Below are positions 62,428 through 64,000 of a stretch of DNA of 64,000 nt, piece by piece (within the stretch, counting starts at the first letter, position 1; the number at the start of each line of letters is the position of its first letter). The stretch is from Actinoallomurus soli (GTDB lineage Bacteria; Actinomycetota; Actinomycetes; Streptosporangiales; Streptosporangiaceae). The translations under genes were made by a program, and so were the position numbers. Below the pieces are notes generated by a model. That model was not told where the DNA came from, did no database searches, and worked only from the letters and a program-made list of their open reading frames with translations. Location: contig NZ_JAMXMV010000009.1 in NCBI RefSeq assembly GCF_024055715.1, positions 62,001 through 126,000 on the forward strand, given 5' to 3'.

Positions 62428-63270
62428 ATGAGCCCGATCGTGCGCGCGGCCCTGGTCCAGGCGACCTGGACGGGTGACACCGAGACGATGATCGCCAAAC
62501 ACGAGGAGCACGCCCGCGCGGCCGCCGCGCAGGGCGCGAAGATCATCGGCTTCCAGGAGGTCTTCAACGCTCCGTACTTCTGCCAGGTGCAGGATTCCGA
62601 GCACTACCGGTGGGCCGAGCCGGTGCCGGACGGCCCGACCGTGCGGCGCATGCGCGAGCTCGCCCGCGAGCTCGGCATGGTGATGGTCGTCCCCGTCTAC
62701 GAGATCGAACAGTCGGGGTTCTACTACAACACCGCCGCCGTCATCGACGCCGACGGCACCTTCCTCGGCAAGTACCGCAAACACCACATCCCCCAGGTCA
62801 AGGGCTTCTGGGAGAAGTTCTACTTCCGGCCCGGAAACCTCGGCTGGCCGGTCTTCGACACGGCCGCCGGCCGCGTCGGCGTCTACATCTGCTACGACCG
62901 GCACTTCCCGGAGGGCTGGCGCGCCCTCGGCCTGGCCGGCGCCCAGCTCGTGTACAACCCGTCGGCCACGCACCGGGGCCTGTCGTCGTACCTGTGGAAG
63001 CTGGAGCAGCCCGCCGCGGCGGTCGCCAACGAGTACTTCGTCGCCGCGATCAACCGGGTCGGCGTGGAGGAGTACGGGGACAACGACTTCTACGGCACCA
63101 GCTACTTCGTCGACCCGCGCGGGCAGTTCGTCGGAGAGGTCGCCTCGGGCAAAGAGGAGGAGCTCGTCGTCCGCGACCTGGACTTCGGCCTGATCGACGA
63201 GGTGCGGCAGCAGTGGGCGTTCTACCGGGACCGCCGGCCGGACGCCTACGGCCCGCTGACCGACAAGTGA
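62428..63270 (+). CDS. Beta-ureidopropionase-type nitrilase-superfamily amidohydrolase
   Basis: A 280-residue carbon-nitrogen hydrolase. The Glu-Lys-Cys triad is E44 (GFQEVFNAPYFC), K118 (LGKYRKHHIPQVKGFWEKFYFRPG split) and C155 (GVYICYDRHFPEGWR). The KHHIPQ and CYDRHFPEGWR blocks resemble beta-ureidopropionase and N-carbamoylputrescine amidase. The hydantoinase 20 bases downstream makes N-carbamoyl-beta-alanine hydrolysis in reductive pyrimidine breakdown the best call. Confidence 0.9.
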   Translation: MSPIVRAALVQATWTGDTETMIAKHEEHARAAAAQGAKIIGFQEVFNAPYFCQVQDSEHYRWAEPVPDGPTVRRMRELARELGMVMVVPVYEIEQSGFYYNTAAVIDADGTFLGKYRKHHIPQVKGFWEKFYFRPGNLGWPVFDTAAGRVGVYICYDRHFPEGWRALGLAGAQLVYNPSATHRGLSSYLWKLEQPAAAVANEYFVAAINRVGVEEYGDNDFYGTSYFVDPRGQFVGEVASGKEEELVVRDLDFGLIDEVRQQWAFYRDRRPDAYGPLTDK

Positions 63271-63290
63271 CCCGGAGAGGAGCCGACCGC

Positions 63291-64000
63291 ATGGGGACCA
63301 CCGTGATCCGCGGCGGACTGGTGATCACCGCCGCCGAGGAGACGAACGCCGACGTCCTCGTCGAGGACGGCCGGGTCACCGCGCTCGCCGCGCACGACAG
63401 CGACGTCGCCCGCGTGTGGGCGGAGTCCGCCGGCCGCGTCATCGACGCGACCGGCAGGTACGTCATCCCGGGCGGCGTCGACGCGCACACCCACATGGAG
63501 ATGCCGTTCGGCGGGACGTACGCCGTCGACACGTTCGAGACCGGCACCCGCGCCGCCGCCTGGGGCGGGACCACCACGATCGTGGACTTCGCCGTGCAGA
63601 CCGTCGGCGAGTCGCTGCGCGCCGGGCTGGACGCCTGGCACGCCAAGGCCGACGGGAACTGCGCCGTCGACTACGCCTTCCACATGATCCTCTCCGACGT
63701 CACCGAGGACACGCTGAAGGAGATGGACGCCCTGGTCGACGAGGGCGTCACCAGCTTCAAGCTCTTCATGGCCTACCCCGGCGTCTTCTACAGCGACGAC
63801 GGCAAGATCCTGCGCGCCATGCAGCGCGCCGCCGGGAACGGCGGCCTGGTCATGATGCACGCCGAGAACGGCATCGCGATCGACGTGCTGGTCGAGCAGG
63901 CCCTGGCCGCCGGCCGTACCGACCCCCGCCACCACGGCGAGGTCCGCCACGCGCTGCTGGAGGCCGAGGCCACGCACCGCGCGATCCAGCTGGCGCGCGT
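63291..64000 (+). CDS. hydA: Dihydropyrimidinase / hydantoinase (3' partial)
   Basis: The first 236 codons are in the window; the frame is open at the right edge. It starts TTVIRGGLVITAAEETNADVLVEDGR; metal ligands are in GGVDAHTHMEMPFGG (H-x-H), the carboxylated lysine in GVTSFKLFMAYPG and His in MMHAENG. The enzyme opens dihydrouracil or hydantoin rings to N-carbamoyl amino acids, the substrate of the preceding enzyme. GGAGAGGAG precedes the ATG at 63291. Confidence 0.93.
   Translation, partial: MGTTVIRGGLVITAAEETNADVLVEDGRVTALAAHDSDVARVWAESAGRVIDATGRYVIPGGVDAHTHMEMPFGGTYAVDTFETGTRAAAWGGTTTIVDFAVQTVGESLRAGLDAWHAKADGNCAVDYAFHMILSDVTEDTLKEMDALVDEGVTSFKLFMAYPGVFYSDDGKILRAMQRAAGNGGLVMMHAENGIAIDVLVEQALAAGRTDPRHHGEVRHALLEAEATHRAIQLAR

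Overview
The window is a high-GC actinomycete chromosome segment. Gene content (DUF881/sbp/garA/ftsR locus, clpP pair with a PopR/ClgR-type regulator, CGNR, SCO6745-like and DUF6640 proteins) suggests a Streptosporangiales or Thermomonosporaceae-type organism; this is inferred from content, not from a marker gene. No rRNA, tRNA, CRISPR, phage or insertion sequence is visible. About 60 coding genes are supported, two of them cut by the window ends.

Layout. 1-9 kb: a truncated VIT1-type transporter, a PNPOx-like flavoprotein, a TPR protein, a serine hydrolase, then a three-gene set (17-cysteine barrel protein without signal peptide, Tat-exported OB-like protein, MauE-like redox membrane protein), a ubiquitin-like/BNR-repeat pair and a carboxylate-amine ligase. 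9-12.3 kb: gcvP under a tandem glycine riboswitch. 12.3-17 kb: SCO6745-like protein, a giant flippase/kinase-like membrane protein and a glutathionyl-hydroquinone-reductase-like enzyme. 17-31 kb: the conserved actinobacterial locus merR - DUF151 - ftsR - garA - DUF881 - sbp - DUF881 and, further on, a ManB-like fusion and a CDP-alcohol phosphotransferase. It is interrupted by an AraC / metallo-hydrolase / MFS island, and gcvH is absent from its usual place. 31-40.8 kb: aldo/keto reductase, PH-domain protein, phosphotransferase, a three-domain surface glycosylation protein with a GT-C partner, and an Fe-S photolyase-like protein. 41-42.7 kb: a PopR-like regulator facing two clpP genes, one of which has lost its catalytic serine. 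43-48.4 kb: DUF4268 nuclease-like protein and small enzymes. 48.5-56.8 kb: a catabolic cluster with PaaX and IclR regulators, an acyl-CoA ligase, MaoC, SDR, amidohydrolase and a two-component Rieske oxygenase. 57-62 kb: MFS pump and CGNR regulator sharing two palindromes, secreted hydrolase, second MFS pump. 62.4-64 kb: start of a reductive pyrimidine catabolism operon (beta-ureidopropionase-type nitrilase and hydantoinase).

Two features cut across the window. Several genes end inside or next to short tandem repeats that run from the stop codon into the 3' intergenic space (around 1006, 16052, 33938, 48346, 54339, 56801, 62041). Many adjacent genes overlap by ATGA or GTGA, which points to translational coupling.
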